Shown here: positions 27,350 through 36,779 of the stretch, one piece after another | How positions within the stretch are numbered: position 1 is the first letter of the stretch | Layout: every line of letters starts with the position of its first letter | From: Rhodospirillaceae bacterium bin65 | GTDB taxonomy: Bacteria > Pseudomonadota > Alphaproteobacteria > Bin65 | DNA: 64,000 bases | NCBI GenBank assembly: GCA_002238725.1 | Contig: MPMX01000007.1 | Span: 1-64,000 of the forward strand | Direction: 5' to 3' | Program-made: the position numbers and the translations under genes | Notes under the pieces: model-generated | What the model saw: the letters and a program-made list of their open reading frames with translations, nothing else | What the model was told of the DNA's origin: nothing | The model's database searches: none

Positions 27350-30300
27350 CTACCGCGGGATGAAATAGCGGTCGTCGTCGGCTTGGCGGGCGGGGCCGGT
27401 TTCGGCGAGGGCGGCTAGCACTTCGGCGACCCGCCGTTTGCGCTTCGCGGTGTTGCGGCCCGCGAAGGCTTTGCCCAGACTTTCCACCGCCAGCGGCACG
27501 GCGGCCCGGCGCAGCATGTCGGCGACGGCGCGCAACTGGTCCAGCCCGTCCTCCGGCCAGTCCGGCTTGCCTGCGGCGGGCGCGGCGAGGTCAGCCTTGG
27601 TCTGCTCGCCGTCCTCCGGCCGTTTCACCTTATGGCCGAGCTTCGGAATCTGGTAGTCCGGCCGCAGCCAGCGGACATGGCCGCGCCGCTCCTCCTCCGC
27701 CCGTTCCCGGTTCAACGCGACGAGGCGGGACAGCAATTCCTCCTCCGCCTCCTCCTGCTCCGGCGTTTTGTGCGGCGACGGCGCGGTCGCGCCCGGTTTG
27801 CCGACCAGCGCCGGGATCAGGTCCGTCCAGGCGTAGGCTTCGAACGCGGCGCGGTCGATATCGTCGTGGATTTCCCTGAGCACCGAGATCAGCCCGGCCT
27901 CGTGAATGTCCCGTTCTTTGTCGGAAAGGGATGGGACATCGCAGCCAGCGTCCAGTTCCCGCACCCGCTCCAGCGCGTTGTAAAACATGGTCGTCGTGAG
28001 AAAATCGTGCTCCGCTAGCCGTTCCTTGCGGAAGGTGTCGAGGCGGTCGCCGAGATCGGCAAGTGCCGTCTTCCGATCATCTTGCACGCCAAAATCGGGA
28101 AACGGCATAGGGTCGAAAGTGCGGGATTTGCTGTAGCGCGGATCGTTGCCCATTCCGAGCCATCCGCCAGCCGCAATCGACCAACAAACATTCATCCTGG
28201 ACGAAAGCACCGCCAACAGGCCCGCTGCCTCCGAACCGACGCAGACGAGCATATTGTCCGGTCGGATTTCAACATCGAGAAACTGGAAGAACCGGTGTTT
28301 CGACGTTTCGACCGTCGTAATATAGCGGTCCAGCGGTGCCAGCACCGGTCGCAAATCGGACCGTGGCTCGCCGAAAATCCACCAGTTCTCGCGATAGGTC
28401 TTGCGGTTGTTCTGATCGCGCTCCGGTTTCACCCGTTCGGCAACATGCTGATACACTATCGGGAACCGCTCGCGCACCTCCTCGGCCGTCAGGGAATACA
28501 GGTCGATGACCATGACGCCGCGTGGGCGCTGTGCAATGTCCCGCCCGTTTCGGTAAGGCAGGATGTGGTGTTCGAGACCCGGCGTCCTGCCGAGACCAAG
28601 CGCCGTAGCCTGTTGCGGGTTGACGATGAAACCGGGGCCATGGAGCGCTACGCCTCGGCTACAGATTGCTTCATTCGCGATCAGCGGTTGGACTGCCGAT
28701 AGGTTGGCCCCGATCTTTAAATTCGCATTTACCTTGCCTACGCGCTCTTTGAGTTCGACGACCGGCGTATCCGTGTTCAGCCCGCTCTCCTGCCCGACCG
28801 TCGCCAGCTTTCCTTCGCGCTCGCCGCTCGCCGCAACTGTCATGGCGATGCGCACCGCGGCCTTGTCCGCCGCCTTGAGCCAGGGATGGTCCGGTACGGC
28901 GTAGACCAGCGACAACGGCTCCCTCGCCTTCGTGTGCCGGTCGATGACGCGCCGGGAGAAGGTCTGCGTGACCGAGTTGGTGGTGATGAAGCCGAAGCGG
29001 CGCAGCGGGTTGGCCTCGCCCTTCTTCGGCTTGCGCAGCAGGCGAATGGCAGCCTCGTCCCAGAAATGCATCACATAGTCGGCGCCACCGGGAATCTTCG
29101 GCCGCGCCTTCCAGCAGGCTTCGGCATAGCCATCGCCCAGTTCGGTGCGCATGTCCTTGCCGCCGATAAAGGGCGGATTCCCCACGATGAACTCGGCCTC
29201 CGGCCAGTCCGCGCGGCGCGGATTCTCGTATCGGTACAGCGGAACGGTGGCGTCGGGATCGGGAATCTCCTCGCCGGTGACCGGGTGGCGCTTCACGGTG
29301 ACGCCGTCCCAGCGGGACAGCGGCTTTCCGTCTTCGCCGCGCAGCAATTCCTGCTTGTCCCAAGCCAGGATCGCGTCCTGCTGCCGGATCGTGCCATAGG
29401 CGTGCAGCACAGGTTCCTCAATCAGCTTTATCGGGACTGTGCGGAGCTGCCATTTCAGATAGCCGAGCCACAGCACGAGATCGGCGATGGCGACGGCGCG
29501 GGGGTTCAGCTCCAAGCCGTAGAACTGGCTTGGATCGACCGTTTCCCCCTTCATCGCCAAGCGCGGCTCCACCTCGCCGAGATCGACCAGCGCCTCCATC
29601 ACCTCGCCTTCGAGGCGCTTCATCATCTCCAGCGCGACATAGAGGAAATTGCCGGTGCCGCAGGCCGGGTCGAGCACGCGGGTCGTGCAGAGCGTGTGGT
29701 GGAAATCCTTGACCGTCCTCAGCGCGCCGTCCCGGTCGCCGGCCGCCTCCTGCTCGTGGGCGCGGGCCAACGCCTCGGCCCAATCGGCGCGCAGCGGCTC
29801 GATAATCGTCGGAACGATCAGCCGTTCGACGTAGGTGCGCGGCGTGTAATGGGCGCCGAGCTTCGCGCGCTCCCTCCTGTCCAGCGCCCGTTCCAGCATG
29901 GTGCCGAAGATCGCCGGCTCGACATCGCGCCAGTCTCGCGCGGCGGCGGTCCGAAGTTCGTTTATGTCCTCCCTGCCCAGCGCAATCGCCGTGCGGTTGC
30001 GGAACAGCGCGCCGTTGAAGCGTTTGACCGTTGCGTTCAGGTGGGGGGCGTAGCCGCCTTCGTCCATGACCCGCCACAGGCTCTCCAGCGCCGGCGCGAA
30101 ATGCTGCGGCGTCTCGGCCATGTCGCCGAGCAGCTTTTCGAAGCCCTTCTCCGGCAGCAGGCCGGCATCTTCGGCGAACATGGTGAACAGGCAGCGCATG
30201 AGGAATTCGGCGGCTTCCTTGGGATCGTGCTTGCCCTCGAGGTTGCGGGCGATGCGGGCGAGCCGTTCGGCGATGTCTCGCGTGACTTCGGCACTGCGCT

Positions 30301-30976
30301 TTGTGGGATCGAGGGACTGCGGATCGGTCCAGATCGCGCGCAACCGGGCGCGGATCTCGGGGTCGCGCAGGCCGGCCAGCGGGATGGAATAGCCGGCGCG
30401 GTCGGGGAACTGGACGTAGTTTTTCCCCAGGCCGGAGAAATCGGCGTAGACCTCGACGACGTAACCGACATCGACGACCAGGATGAAGGGCGGCCAGCCG
30501 TGTTCCTTCGGCAGGGCGCGGGCATAATCCTCCGCCTGCCGCTTTGCCTTGCGCATCGCGCTGTCCCAGCCCCGCGTGCCGCGGATCGCCGTGCCGGTCT
30601 TGACCTGTGCGGCGTCCTCGGGGAGCAGGGAGGGCTGATTCGGGTCGGCCTTTTTCGCTTTCGCAATTTCGGCCGATTGCTTGGCCTCCATGACGAAACA
30701 GCCGCGCCGGTACAGGTCGATCCAGCCGGGCGACGTGCTGCCGTCGTCGTGCTTGAAATCGATGCGCCGCTCGAAGACGTATTCGTTGAGTTCGTTGCGT
30801 TCTCGCGTCGGTTTGGGTCGCGGCAGATCGAGTAGATCGCAAAGTTCATCGGCGAACATCTGGAAGTTCGCCGATTCCGCGCCGCCGGATTTCTCCCAGC
30901 GGGCGATGAATTTGTCGACTGCGGCAGGGTCCGCGCCGTCGCCGGGCACTGCCGCTGTATCGTCCGTTCCGCTCAT
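27350..30976 (-). CDS. type IIL restriction-modification enzyme (MmeI-like)
   Basis: Single-chain nuclease and adenine methyltransferase of 1208 residues. The N-terminal nuclease site is D87-x9-E97-x-K99 (WIDLYRRGCFVMEAKQ), the same spacing as I recall for MmeI. The helical spacer follows, then the methyltransferase with GAHYTPR (about 374-380), motif I DPACGTGNF (about 436-444) and motif IV NPPF (600-603). The following 400 residues would hold the target-recognition domain. Enzymes of this kind cut about 20 bp from their site and protect the genome by methylating one strand, so no partner gene is needed. The start is ATG 30976; a TTG at 30994 is possible. It follows argE by 25 bases. The region 28080-28750 is visibly lower in G+C, as if the recognition part had been exchanged. 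Confidence 0.88.
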   Translation of the reverse strand: MSGTDDTAAVPGDGADPAAVDKFIARWEKSGGAESANFQMFADELCDLLDLPRPKPTRERNELNEYVFERRIDFKHDDGSTSPGWIDLYRRGCFVMEAKQSAEIAKAKKADPNQPSLLPEDAAQVKTGTAIRGTRGWDSAMRKAKRQAEDYARALPKEHGWPPFILVVDVGYVVEVYADFSGLGKNYVQFPDRAGYSIPLAGLRDPEIRARLRAIWTDPQSLDPTKRSAEVTRDIAERLARIARNLEGKHDPKEAAEFLMRCLFTMFAEDAGLLPEKGFEKLLGDMAETPQHFAPALESLWRVMDEGGYAPHLNATVKRFNGALFRNRTAIALGREDINELRTAAARDWRDVEPAIFGTMLERALDRRERAKLGAHYTPRTYVERLIVPTIIEPLRADWAEALARAHEQEAAGDRDGALRTVKDFHHTLCTTRVLDPACGTGNFLYVALEMMKRLEGEVMEALVDLGEVEPRLAMKGETVDPSQFYGLELNPRAVAIADLVLWLGYLKWQLRTVPIKLIEEPVLHAYGTIRQQDAILAWDKQELLRGEDGKPLSRWDGVTVKRHPVTGEEIPDPDATVPLYRYENPRRADWPEAEFIVGNPPFIGGKDMRTELGDGYAEACWKARPKIPGGADYVMHFWDEAAIRLLRKPKKGEANPLRRFGFITTNSVTQTFSRRVIDRHTKAREPLSLVYAVPDHPWLKAADKAAVRIAMTVAASGEREGKLATVGQESGLNTDTPVVELKERVGKVNANLKIGANLSAVQPLIANEAICSRGVALHGPGFIVNPQQATALGLGRTPGLEHHILPYRNGRDIAQRPRGVMVIDLYSLTAEEVRERFPIVYQHVAERVKPERDQNNRKTYRENWWIFGEPRSDLRPVLAPLDRYITTVETSKHRFFQFLDVEIRPDNMLVCVGSEAAGLLAVLSSRMNVCWSIAAGGWLGMGNDPRYSKSRTFDPMPFPDFGVQDDRKTALADLGDRLDTFRKERLAEHDFLTTTMFYNALERVRELDAGCDVPSLSDKERDIHEAGLISVLREIHDDIDRAAFEAYAWTDLIPALVGKPGATAPSPHKTPEQEEAEEELLSRLVALNRERAEEERRGHVRWLRPDYQIPKLGHKVKRPEDGEQTKADLAAPAAGKPDWPEDGLDQLRAVADMLRRAAVPLAVESLGKAFAGRNTAKRKRRVAEVLAALAETGPARQADDDRYFIPR

Positions 30977-31001
30977 GGCGCGAAAGCTGCGCAAGCCCCG
31001 G

Positions 31002-32201
31002 TCAGGTCAGCGCGGCGATATCGCCGTCGGCCGCGGCCCATTCGACCAGGCGCTCGACATAGCGGGCGCCGGCGGCGAGCTGGGCGATTTCGATGAACTC
31101 GTCGGGCTTGTGGGCCTGGGCGATGTCGCCGGGGCCGCAGACGACGGCCGGGATGCCGGCGTTCTCGAACAGGCCGGCCTCGGTGCCGTAGGCGACCTTT
31201 TCGGTATGGTTGGCGCCGGTCAGCTTGCGCGCGAGCGCGACCGCCGGCGATCCGCCGCCGGCCTGCAGCGGCGGCGACAGGGCCATAATTTCGGTTTCGA
31301 CACCCGCTCCCGGCGCGACAGCCTGCATCTTCGGCAGTAACTCGGCCCGAACGTAGTCGCTCAACGGGTCCAGGACTTCTTCCGCCGCCACGCCCGGTAT
31401 CGGCCGGAATTCCCAGTCGAAGCGGCAGCGGACCGGCACGATGTTCACGGCGCTGCCGCCTTCGATGACGCCGATGTTGAAGGTGGTCCAGGCCGGCGTG
31501 AAGCCTTCGTCCGTCCGCCCGGCGGCGCGCAGCCCGTCGACGATCTCCTCGATCCTGCGGATGATCTTCATGGCGCAGACGACGGCGCTGACCGCTTCGT
31601 GCGGGCGGCTCGAATGGGCTTCGAGGCCCGTCACCGTCGTCCGCATCGCCGCAATGCCCTTGTGGCCGTCGACCACGCGCATGGACGTCGGCTCGCCGAC
31701 CAGGACGAGCGACGGCTTGGGCAGGTCGCGGCCCAGCCGCTCAATCAGGTGCGGCACGCCCTTGCAGCCGACCTCCTCGTCGAACGAAAAGGCGAAATGG
31801 ACCGGTATCCGGAGATTTGCCGCTTTCAGGGCCGGCGCCATGGCGAGCGCAATGGCGATGAATCCCTTCATGTCGGCGGTGCCGCGGCCATAGAGCCTGC
31901 CGTCCTTCTCCGTCAGTGCAAACGGGTCGGAGTTCCAGGCCTGGCCGGCGACCGGAACGACATCGGTATGGCCCGAAAGCGCCACGCCGCCTTCCGCGCC
32001 GTTCCCGCCGCCTCCGGAGATCGTTGCATACAGGTTCGCCTTGGTCTCGTCGGCGCCGGGCGCGAGGCGGCTTTCGATGCCGAGACCGTCGAGATAATCC
32101 CGGATCCAGTCGAGCATCGGCATGTTGGGCTTCGACGACGTCGTATCGAAGCCGACGATGGTTTCCAGGATCGAACGGATATCTGCGAGGCGGGCAGTCA
32201 G
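31002..32201 (-). CDS. argE: acetylornithine deacetylase
   Basis: M20-family metallopeptidase of 399 residues that releases ornithine from N-acetylornithine. Zinc and catalytic segments are LSGHTDVVPVAGQAW, YGRGTADMKGF, FSFDEEVGCKGV and VGEPTSMRVVDGHKG, with AHKPDEFIEI near the end. The start is odd: no ATG, GTG or TTG occurs at the right place. The best candidate is CTG at 32201-32199, seven bases after GGAAGGAG (32217-32210 on the minus strand), just behind the trkH stop. An ATG at 32267 would overlap trkH by 62 bases and add residues without similarity. The final step of the arginine block lies at 23383-25570, so argE is apart from its partners. Confidence 0.88.
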   Translation of the reverse strand: MTARLADIRSILETIVGFDTTSSKPNMPMLDWIRDYLDGLGIESRLAPGADETKANLYATISGGGGNGAEGGVALSGHTDVVPVAGQAWNSDPFALTEKDGRLYGRGTADMKGFIAIALAMAPALKAANLRIPVHFAFSFDEEVGCKGVPHLIERLGRDLPKPSLVLVGEPTSMRVVDGHKGIAAMRTTVTGLEAHSSRPHEAVSAVVCAMKIIRRIEEIVDGLRAAGRTDEGFTPAWTTFNIGVIEGGSAVNIVPVRCRFDWEFRPIPGVAAEEVLDPLSDYVRAELLPKMQAVAPGAGVETEIMALSPPLQAGGGSPAVALARKLTGANHTEKVAYGTEAGLFENAGIPAVVCGPGDIAQAHKPDEFIEIAQLAAGARYVERLVEWAAADGDIAALT

Positions 32202-32205
32202 CGGA

Positions 32206-33651
32206 CTACTCCTTCCAGAAGGACGGCAGGAACAGGACCAATACTGCAAATATCTCCAGCCGGCCAATCAGCATGCCGGCCGAGAGCAGCCATTTCGCCG
32301 TATCGTTCAGCCCGGTGTAGCTGCTCTCCGGCCCGATGATCTGCCCCAGTCCCGGTCCGACATTCGCGATGGCGCTGGCGGCGCCGGAGAGCGCCGTGAT
32401 CGGGTCCAGCCCTGTCATCCCGAGCAGCAGGGCCAGAACCCCGAAGGATAGCGCGAAGAACAGCAGGAAGCCCATGACCGACTGGGCGACTTCATCGGTG
32501 ATCGGCCGACGGTTGTAATAGGGGATGAACACGCCGCGTGGCTGCATGAGGCGCGATACCTGGACCCGGCCGACCGCATAGGCGACCTGGAACCGGAAGA
32601 TCTTGACGCCGCAGGTCGTGGAGCCGGCGCAGCCGCCGACGAACATCAGCAGAAAGAACATGGCGAACGGGAACGGCCCCCATTTGTCGAAGCCTTCGGT
32701 GGAATAGCCGGTCCCGGTCATGACCGAGGTCACGTTGAACGCCGCCTTGGTGATCGCCGCGCCCATGGTCTCGTCGCGGTCGAAGACCAGCCACGCGAAG
32801 ACCAGCAGGATGGCGGCGGCGAGAACGCCCAGAAACACGCGGACCTGGCTGTCTTTCGCCAGCGGGTCGACGCGGCCGCGCACGGCGTCGATATAGTAGA
32901 CGAACGGCAGGCTGCCGATGATCATCGCCACGAACAGGATCCACTGGATCAGCGGCGGATAGGCGCCGATCGAGGCGTCCCGCGTCGAGAAACCGCCGGT
33001 CGCGATGCTCGTCATGGCGTGGTTGACGGCATCGAACGGCGCCATCTGCGCCGCCCACAGCACGACCGCGGTCAGGACGGTGAGGCCGATATACACGCCG
33101 CCGATGCCGGCAGCGAGCTGTGCCGCCCGGGGCAGCACCTTTTCCGGCGTCTCGAAGGCCTCGGTCCGGAACAGCTGCATGCCGCCGACGCGCAGCACCG
33201 GCAGGAATGCCAGCGCGAAGACGATGATGCCGATGCCGCCGAGCCATTGCAGGATCGAGCGCCACAACAGAATGCCGGGCGGTGCGTTGTCCAGCCCGAT
33301 GATGACCGTGGCGCCGGTTGTCGTAATGCCCGACATCGCTTCGAAAAACGCGTCGGTATAGGACATTTCGAGCTTGGAAAAGGCGAAGGGCAGCGCCGAG
33401 AAGGCGGCGATGATCAGCCAGCTCAGGACGGTGAAGGCGAAGGCCTGGCGCAGATTGAGGCGGAAACCGTCGGCCCGGTTGGCCAGGATCAGCGAGATGC
33501 CGACAAACAGCGTGACCCCGGACGCCTTGACGAACGCAGACCAGTCTTCGCCCATCGCCAGCAGGTCGGTCGCCGCGGGCACAAGCATGATGACGGCGAG
33601 AATCGCCAGCAGCACACCGCAGATGAAGAAGACCGGTCGAAGATCCAGCAA
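32206..33651 (-). CDS. trkH: Trk-type potassium uptake protein TrkH
   Basis: Inner-membrane potassium channel subunit of 481 residues with four pore repeats. Filter segments are visible as SGITTTGATVI, TSIATGGFST, SVMTGTGYSTEG and AIANVGPGLGQ. FVGGCAGSTTCGVKIFR is a family signature. The gating partner TrkA is not in the window. The start is TTG at 33651 with a poor ribosome site. It reads into argE (4-bp gap to the presumed argE start). Confidence 0.92.
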   Translation of the reverse strand: MLDLRPVFFICGVLLAILAVIMLVPAATDLLAMGEDWSAFVKASGVTLFVGISLILANRADGFRLNLRQAFAFTVLSWLIIAAFSALPFAFSKLEMSYTDAFFEAMSGITTTGATVIIGLDNAPPGILLWRSILQWLGGIGIIVFALAFLPVLRVGGMQLFRTEAFETPEKVLPRAAQLAAGIGGVYIGLTVLTAVVLWAAQMAPFDAVNHAMTSIATGGFSTRDASIGAYPPLIQWILFVAMIIGSLPFVYYIDAVRGRVDPLAKDSQVRVFLGVLAAAILLVFAWLVFDRDETMGAAITKAAFNVTSVMTGTGYSTEGFDKWGPFPFAMFFLLMFVGGCAGSTTCGVKIFRFQVAYAVGRVQVSRLMQPRGVFIPYYNRRPITDEVAQSVMGFLLFFALSFGVLALLLGMTGLDPITALSGAASAIANVGPGLGQIIGPESSYTGLNDTAKWLLSAGMLIGRLEIFAVLVLFLPSFWKE

Positions 33652-33800
33652 GTGGAGCCCGCTTTCAAAGGGTCGAAGTCGGCCTGGTCGCCGGAACTGC
33701 CTGCGAAGCGCGGACTATACGCTGCAGCAGGCGACCGGCAAAGCGCCCCGAACCGGCCGAGGCGCCCGCAGGGACGCCGGCGGCGCGGCCGGGCCTTCGC

Positions 33801-34406
33801 CTAGCTGCCGTTCCCGATCATGGTCAGGAACTCGCGCCGGGTCGCCGGATCGTCCCGGAACGCGCCGAGCATCCGGCTGGTCACCATGCCCGCGCCCGCC
33901 TTGTGGACGCCGCGGGTCGTCATGCATTGGTGCGACGCCTCGATTACGACGGCGACGCCGCGCGGATCCAGCACCTCCTGCATCGTGTTGGCGATCTGCG
34001 CGGTCAGCTTCTCCTGGATCTGCAGCCGCCGGGCATAGGCGTCGACCAAGCGGGCGATCTTGCTGATCCCGACCACCCGGTTCTTCGGCAGGTAGCCGAT
34101 ATGGGCCTTGCCGAGGATCGGAACCATATGATGCTCGCAATGGGATTCGACGCGGATATCCCGCAGCACGACGATCTCGTCATAGCCTTCGGTTTCCGAA
34201 AAGGTCCGGTTGAGGAATTCCACCGGATCGACGGCATAGCCGGAAAAGAATTCCTCATAGGCGCGGACCACGCGCGACGGCGTGTCGAGCAGGCCTTCGC
34301 GATCCGGATCGTCGCCGGCCCAGCTTAACAGGGTGCGGACCGCCGCTTCGGCTTCCCTGCGTGATGGGCGCGACGGCCGCTTGGCTGCGGATGAAGGTTC
34401 GCTCAT
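33801..34406 (-). CDS. folE: GTP cyclohydrolase I
   Basis: First enzyme of tetrahydrofolate synthesis: GTP to dihydroneopterin triphosphate. The 201-residue protein holds the zinc ligands in [10 protein letters not shown] and SHQCMTTRG, and [30 protein letters not shown] is the usual core. The ATG at 34406 begins the protein. The first 20 residues are Ser/Arg-rich and variable. It lies between secD and trkH on the same strand, where secF would usually be found after secD. Confidence 0.95.
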   Translation of the reverse strand: MSEPSSAAKRPSRPSRREAEAAVRTLLSWAGDDPDREGLLDTPSRVVRAYEEFFSGYAVDPVEFLNRTFSETEGYDEIVVLRDIRVESHCEHHMVPILGKAHIGYLPKNRVVGISKIARLVDAYARRLQIQEKLTAQIANTMQEVLDPRGVAVVIEASHQCMTTRGVHKAGAGMVTSRMLGAFRDDPATRREFLTMIGNGS

Positions 34407-34506
34407 GGCAACACCCCGGACGGGCGGTCTTCGGCGCCGCCGGCAGCCGGCGACAAGCGGCCACCGTCGACGCAGACCGGTGAAACGATGATCGGATCGA
34501 GCACGG

Positions 34507-36108
34507 CTAGATCGGCAGGGTTCGCGGCTTCGCGCGCCGCCACCATCCGACGACGAGCAGCCGGGTTACCATGATTGCCGTGAACATGGAGGTCGCCAGC
34601 CCGATCGACAGGGTGACGCCGAAGCCCTGCACCGGCCCGGAGCCGAACAGGAAAAGCAGCAGCGCGGCGATGAATGTCGTCAGGTTGGAATCGATGATGG
34701 TGGTCAGCGCGCGCCGGTAGCCCGTGTCGATTGCCGACAACGGCGTGCGGCCGGCGCGGACTTCCTCCCGGATGCGTTCGAAAATCAGCACGTTGGCGTC
34801 GACCGCCATGCCGATGGTGAGCACGATGCCGGCAATGCCCGGCAGGGTAAGCGTCGCCTGCAGCAGCGACAGGGCCGCGGCGATCAGCACCAGGTTGGTC
34901 AGCAGCGCGACATTGGCGTAGAGGCCGAAGCGGCCATAGGCCATGACCACGAAGGCGATGACGAGGATCAGGCCGATGATGCAGGCGATCTTGCCGGCAT
35001 CGATGGAATCCTGGCCCAGCTCCGCGCCGACCTGGCGCTGTTCCTCGATGCTGAGCGGCGCGGGCAGGGCGCCGGCCCGCAGCAGCAGGGCCAGCTCGTT
35101 CGCCGACTGGATGGTGAACCGGCCGGTGATGATGCCCGATCCGCCGCAAATTGCCGACTGGATCACCGGCGCGGAAATCACCTCTTTGTCCAAAACGATG
35201 GCGAAGGGCTTGTCGACGTTGGCCTGGGTGATCTTGCAGAACTGGCGGGCGCCCGACGTATCGAAGCGGAACGACACGACGGGCCGGCCGTCCTGGAAAG
35301 TCTGGCTGGCGTCGACGATATGCTGGCCGTCCAGCGCCACCTCTTCCACCAGCAGGTATCGCTGGCGGTACCCGTCCTTGCTGTCGACCAGAATGTAGCC
35401 GGGCGGCGCTTCGTTGGTCTGCGTTCCGTCCAGCGACGGGTGCAGCAGGTGGAAGGTCATCTTCGCCGTCGTGCCGATCTTCCGGCGCAGCGATTCAGGA
35501 TCCTTTTCGCCCGGCACCTGGATCAGGATCCGGTCGTCGCCCTGGGCCTGGATGATCGGGTCGATGGCGCCGGTCGGGTCGATCCGCTGGCGCAGGATTT
35601 CGATCGCCTGGTCGACCGTGCGCCTGGCGAGCGCCGTGCGGCCGGTCTCCGTCATGCGCATGACGCCGCGGCCGTTATCGAAGTCGAACTCATAGTGCGC
35701 GCTGGCGCCGGTCAGCGCATTGGCGCTGCCGCCCAGATCGGCAATCACCTCGCGCAGCGCCCGCCGCGCAATCTCCTCCTGGGACGGATCGACCAGGCGG
35801 AAGGATACCTGCTGGTCCCGGGCCCGGAGACGCAGATACTTGACCCGATATTCGGCATTGCGGAACGCGGCGCGCACCTGCTTGCGCACATCCTGCATGC
35901 GATCCTTGATGACGTCGGTGAGATCGACCGAATAGAGCAGGTGAATCCCGCCCTGCAGGTCGAGGCCGAGATTGAAGGTCTCGCTGGGCAGCCAGCCGGG
36001 GACCTTTTCCAGGAATTTCCTGTCCAGCGCATTGGGGACGGCAAAAGCCAGGCCCAGAAGACAGACGAACGCAACGGCGATCACCTGTCCGCGCGAAATA
36101 TTAATCAT
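34507..36108 (-). CDS. secD: protein translocase subunit SecD
   Basis: Membrane protein of 533 residues that uses the proton gradient to aid Sec export. It has an N-terminal membrane helix ([16 protein letters not shown]) and then the signature [18 protein letters not shown] long periplasmic region has the pattern [19 protein letters not shown] and VPGEKDPE. Five C-terminal helices include [18 protein letters not shown] and [17 protein letters not shown]. It is preceded by yajC at a 55-bp gap. SecF, which normally follows as a separate gene or as a fusion, is absent here; the next gene is folE. Confidence 0.95.
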   Translation of the reverse strand: MINISRGQVIAVAFVCLLGLAFAVPNALDRKFLEKVPGWLPSETFNLGLDLQGGIHLLYSVDLTDVIKDRMQDVRKQVRAAFRNAEYRVKYLRLRARDQQVSFRLVDPSQEEIARRALREVIADLGGSANALTGASAHYEFDFDNGRGVMRMTETGRTALARRTVDQAIEILRQRIDPTGAIDPIIQAQGDDRILIQVPGEKDPESLRRKIGTTAKMTFHLLHPSLDGTQTNEAPPGYILVDSKDGYRQRYLLVEEVALDGQHIVDASQTFQDGRPVVSFRFDTSGARQFCKITQANVDKPFAIVLDKEVISAPVIQSAICGGSGIITGRFTIQSANELALLLRAGALPAPLSIEEQRQVGAELGQDSIDAGKIACIIGLILVIAFVVMAYGRFGLYANVALLTNLVLIAAALSLLQATLTLPGIAGIVLTIGMAVDANVLIFERIREEVRAGRTPLSAIDTGYRRALTTIIDSNLTTFIAALLLFLFGSGPVQGFGVTLSIGLATSMFTAIMVTRLLVVGWWRRAKPRTLPI

Positions 36109-36163
36109 GGAAGCAGGCCTGTAGCTGGTGCGTTGCCATCGTGCGCGAAACGGCGTCGGCGGC

Positions 36164-36562
36164 TCAGCTCCTCCGGCCGCCGAACAGGCCGCCCAGCAGA
36201 CTGCGGCGCTCGCCGGAATCGTTGGCGGCGGAAGGCGTTTGCCCCGGGCCGCCGGGTTTCTTGTTCATGATGCCCTGAATGGAGTTGCGGTCGATGGAAA
36301 CCTTCACATCGGGCGCGATCTCCATCTCGATCTCCGGCCCGTCGCCGGCCTTGGTCACCTTGCCGATCAGGCCGCCGCTGGTCACGATCTTGTCGTTTCG
36401 CTTGACCGCGGCGACCATCTCGCGATGTTGGCGCGCACGTTTCTGCTGCGGCCGGATCATGAAGAAATACATGACCACGAACAGCAGGACGATCATGAGC
36501 AGAAACGAGAAATCCGGCGAACCGCCGCCCCCGGTTTGAGCCCAGGCTTCCGATACCAGCAT
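36164..36562 (-). CDS. yajC: preprotein translocase subunit YajC
   Basis: Small single-span membrane protein of 132 residues associated with SecDF. The helix FSFLLMIVLLFVVMYFFMI is followed by the invariant RPQQKRARQHREMVAAVKRNDKIVTSGG and a GKVTKAGDG beta segment. The Gly/Ser/Arg-rich C-terminal tail is longer than in E. coli (110 residues). It begins the yajC-secD pair, with a divergent promoter region shared with the DUF815 gene. Confidence 0.95.
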   Translation of the reverse strand: MLVSEAWAQTGGGGSPDFSFLLMIVLLFVVMYFFMIRPQQKRARQHREMVAAVKRNDKIVTSGGLIGKVTKAGDGPEIEMEIAPDVKVSIDRNSIQGIMNKKPGGPGQTPSAANDSGERRSLLGGLFGGRRS

Positions 36563-36745
36563 GACCGACTCCCAGATGTCTTGTCTTCGCGTTGGCGCGC
36601 CCGAAAAGCCGCCGTTGGCCGGGTGTGCTGCGAGATGCCCGGCAATATCGCGCCGGACGCCCGCCTGTTTGACGCGAAGGGCCGGCGCCCGATAGTGTCG
36701 CCGGAACGATCCCCGCCGCGGCGCTATGTTTGCTGCGGCGGATTA

Positions 36746-36751
36746 TATAAT
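36746..36751 (+). promoter_or_regulatory. possible -10 box before the DUF815 gene
   Basis: TATAAT lies 29 bases before the chosen start, in an otherwise G+C-rich leader. No matching -35 is seen at the right distance, so this is only a hint. An in-frame ATG at 36750 overlaps it. Confidence 0.25.
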
Positions 36752-36779
36752 GTGGCGCCGGAACGATTCACACCCGCCG

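Noticed and set aside
36726-36779. Longer start for the DUF815 protein
   Set aside because: The extra residues have no family similarity and cover the possible -10 box; ATG 36780 gives the usual N-terminus.
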